Source of the DNA: Fidelibacterota bacterium UBA6531
GTDB lineage: Bacteria > Fidelibacterota > Marinisomatia > Marinisomatales > TCS55
Assembly (NCBI GenBank): GCA_002436185.1
Contig: DJKX01000047.1
Coordinates: forward strand, 48,441 to 83,209
Reading direction: 5' to 3'
DNA: 34,769 nucleotides
Within the stretch, counting starts at the first letter, position 1. Each line of letters begins with the position of its first letter. The notes under the pieces are model-generated. The model searched no databases. It saw only the letters and a program-made list of their open reading frames with translations, and had not been told where the DNA came from. The position numbers were made by a program, and so were the translations under genes. Below are positions 32,805 through 34,769 of the stretch, in pieces.

Positions 32805-34769
32805 ATGTCTATCAAGTCTTTTACAAAATTATTTGTTGCCAATCGTAGTGAAATTGCTATTCGTATTTGTCGCGCTGCTACGGAATTGGGTATTAAGACA
32901 GTTGCTATTTATTCACATGAAGATCGCTTTGCACTGCACCGTTTTAAAGCCGATGAAAGTTATTTAGTTGGTAAAGGTAGACGTCCCGTACAGGCTTATT
33001 TAGATATTGAAGATATTATCCGCATAGCAAAAGATGCTAATGTTGATGCTATTCATCCGGGCTATGGATTTTTGTCCGAAAACCCTGATTTTGTGCGTGC
33101 CTGTGTAGAAGCTGGAATTACTTTTATTGGCCCTTCAGCTGATATAATGGAAAAGTTTGGTAATAAAGTGTCTGCCCGTAATGTGGCTGATGCCGCTGGT
33201 GTGCCTACTGTTCCTGCATCGAAACCTTTGCCTGAGGATGAAGATGAAATCAAAAAATTTGCTGCTGACATTGGCTATCCGATTATGCTTAAAGCCAGCT
33301 GGGGCGGCGGCGGACGAGGTATGCGCGCCATCGAAAATGAAGATGAGTTATTGGCACAAGTGGAATCTGGAAAACGCGAATCTAAAGCTGCATTTGGTAA
33401 TGACGAGGTTTATTTTGAAAAACTTATTCGTCGCGCACGCCATATTGAAGTGCAAATATTAGCTGACCTACATGGTAATGTTGTCCATTTATATGAGCGT
33501 GAATGTTCAATGCAAAGACGCAATCAAAAAGTGGTGGAACGTGCGCCAGCTCCTTATTTGTCTGATGATGAACGCAATGCCATTTGTAATAGTGCGCTGA
33601 CTTTAACGCAAAGTGCGGGCTATCAAAATGCTGGTACAGTTGAATTTTTATGGGATGTAGATGATGGCAAGTTCTACTTTATTGAGGTTAATCCACGCGT
33701 TCAGGTTGAACATACTGTAACTGAAGAAGTAACAGGGATTGATATTGTAAAAGCACAAATTCGCATTGCCGCTGGTGGTCATATCGGACAAGTGAAAGAA
33801 ACAGGTGTTCCATTGCAAGAAGACATTAAACTCAATGGCCATGCATTGCAATGTCGCCTGACAACAGAAGATCCACTTGAGAATTTTGTGCCTGATTATG
33901 GCCGTATTACAGCCTATCGCGGTGCAACCGGTTTTGGCGTGCGTTTAGATGGTGGTACAGCTTTTTCAGGAGCGGTGATTACACCATTTTATGACAGTAT
34001 GCTTGAAAAAGTTACAGCCTGGGGAACAACACCGGGTGAAACGGTCAAGCGAATGGATCGGGCATTGCGTGAATTTCGTATTCGTGGGGTGTCGACTAAT
34101 CTGCAATTTTTAGAAAAACTGATCAACCACAAAGACTTTGTCGAAGGAAATTACACCACACGGTTCATTGATAAGACTGAAGAATTATTCGATTTTCCTG
34201 AACGTAAAGACCGTGCAACCAAATTACTTAACTTTATGGGCGGAGTTATTGTAAATGGCAATGATGAAGTTGCGGGTCGTCCGGTTCCCAACAATCCGCC
34301 TGCGATTAAGGTCCCGCCTATAAAAGGCGGTGCTCTGCCAGAAGGCAGTAAAAACTTGTTACAATCCGAGGGGGCAGAAGCTGTTTCCAAATGGATTCTC
34401 GGTCAGAAACAGGTTTTGATTACCGATACAACCATGCGTGATGCACATCAATCTTTATTCGCCACCCGTATGCGCAGTAAAGATTTAATCTCAATCGCGC
34501 CATATATGGCTGAAAATTTGTCAAATCTATTCTCGCTTGAATGTTGGGGGGGAGCGACTTTCGATGTGGCAATGCGTTTTTTAAAAGAATGCCCCTGGCA
34601 AAGACTTAACCAAATTCGTGATGCTGTACCCAATGTCATGCTGCAAATGCTGCTGCGTGCGAGTAATGGTGTTGGTTATAAAAATTATCCTGATAATGTG
34701 GTCCGCTATTTCACCGAACAAGCAGCTAAAGAGGGCGTTGATGTTTTCCGTGTATTTGATAGCTTAAAC
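32805..34769 (+). CDS. pyc: Pyruvate carboxylase, C-terminus cut by window edge
   Basis: An ATP- and biotin-dependent enzyme that carboxylates pyruvate to oxaloacetate. The frame is open for 655 codons from ATG (AGGAA at 32796-32800) to the window edge, of about 1150 expected. The biotin carboxylase domain has KASWGGGGRGMR (163-174, ATP loop), EVNPRVQVEHTVTEE (294-308) and HALQCRLTTEDP (346-357). After a linker at about 450-535 comes the carboxyltransferase domain, with ITDTTMRDAHQSLFATR (539-555) and ECWGGATFDVAMRF (579-592). BC and CT fused in one chain mark pyruvate carboxylase. The carboxyltransferase remainder and the biotin-carrier domain lie outside. Confidence 0.95.
   Translation, partial: MSIKSFTKLFVANRSEIAIRICRAATELGIKTVAIYSHEDRFALHRFKADESYLVGKGRRPVQAYLDIEDIIRIAKDANVDAIHPGYGFLSENPDFVRACVEAGITFIGPSADIMEKFGNKVSARNVADAAGVPTVPASKPLPEDEDEIKKFAADIGYPIMLKASWGGGGRGMRAIENEDELLAQVESGKRESKAAFGNDEVYFEKLIRRARHIEVQILADLHGNVVHLYERECSMQRRNQKVVERAPAPYLSDDERNAICNSALTLTQSAGYQNAGTVEFLWDVDDGKFYFIEVNPRVQVEHTVTEEVTGIDIVKAQIRIAAGGHIGQVKETGVPLQEDIKLNGHALQCRLTTEDPLENFVPDYGRITAYRGATGFGVRLDGGTAFSGAVITPFYDSMLEKVTAWGTTPGETVKRMDRALREFRIRGVSTNLQFLEKLINHKDFVEGNYTTRFIDKTEELFDFPERKDRATKLLNFMGGVIVNGNDEVAGRPVPNNPPAIKVPPIKGGALPEGSKNLLQSEGAEAVSKWILGQKQVLITDTTMRDAHQSLFATRMRSKDLISIAPYMAENLSNLFSLECWGGATFDVAMRFLKECPWQRLNQIRDAVPNVMLQMLLRASNGVGYKNYPDNVVRYFTEQAAKEGVDVFRVFDSLN

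Noticed and set aside
1..34769. tRNA genes, CRISPR arrays, insertion sequences or phage genes
   Set aside because: Intergenic gaps are short and show no cloverleaf, spacer array, transposase or terminal repeats; no defence-like or mobile cluster was seen.

Overview
The window looks like bacterial chromosome from the FCB (Bacteroidota/Marinimicrobia-like) lineage, moderately AT-rich. The lineage is inferred from gene content: an S16 protein with a long acidic tail, a long-form IspG of 628 residues, several TPR and MORN-repeat envelope proteins, and OmpW-like and lipoprotein signal peptides. A SAR406/Marinimicrobia origin is plausible but unproven. No rRNA, tRNA, CRISPR array, insertion sequence or prophage was seen. 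Nearly all genes lie on the minus strand; the exceptions are one secreted-protein gene at 18322 and a pyruvate carboxylase gene that runs off the right edge.

Layout, left to right; minus-strand genes are transcribed right to left. (1) 1-5473: rpsP (cut by the left edge), ffh and smc, covering translation, membrane targeting and chromosome organisation. (2) 5538-10273: a tightly packed, probably co-transcribed cluster read folB > folK > deoxynucleoside kinase > a 52-aa membrane protein > DoxX > zinc-type dehydrogenase > outer-membrane-like protein > rsmE > hinT. Most junctions overlap by 1-8 bases. (3) 10326-12452: groES-groEL with a perfect CIRCE operator upstream and a strong hairpin terminator downstream, so HrcA control is expected. 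(4) 12454-16488: mscS > DUF423 > APC permease > homocysteine S-methyltransferase > dut. The permease and methyltransferase genes overlap by 23 bases and recall the S-methylmethionine module mmuPM of E. coli. (5) 16516-21510: a MORN-repeat lipoprotein, a divergent secreted protein, a broken FMN-reductase gene, comM/yifB and two small envelope genes. (6) 21641-26628: ispG behind two TPR proteins, then a decayed lipoprotein gene. (7) 26728-29777: a Cu(I) P-type ATPase with two YHS domains, and a YdjM-like membrane protein. (8) 29842-34769: divergent D-lactate dehydrogenase (FAD/Fe-S) and pyruvate carboxylase genes, which together could turn D-lactate into pyruvate and then oxaloacetate.

The most notable items beyond routine annotation are the perfect CIRCE lying upstream of a near-consensus promoter, two gene remnants (FMN reductase and a lipoprotein), an unlisted 52-aa membrane protein inside the folate/DoxX cluster, the metal-binding N-terminus of the copper ATPase, and the lactate/pyruvate pair at the right edge. 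I did not find a clearly new multi-gene system; most of the window is housekeeping DNA.
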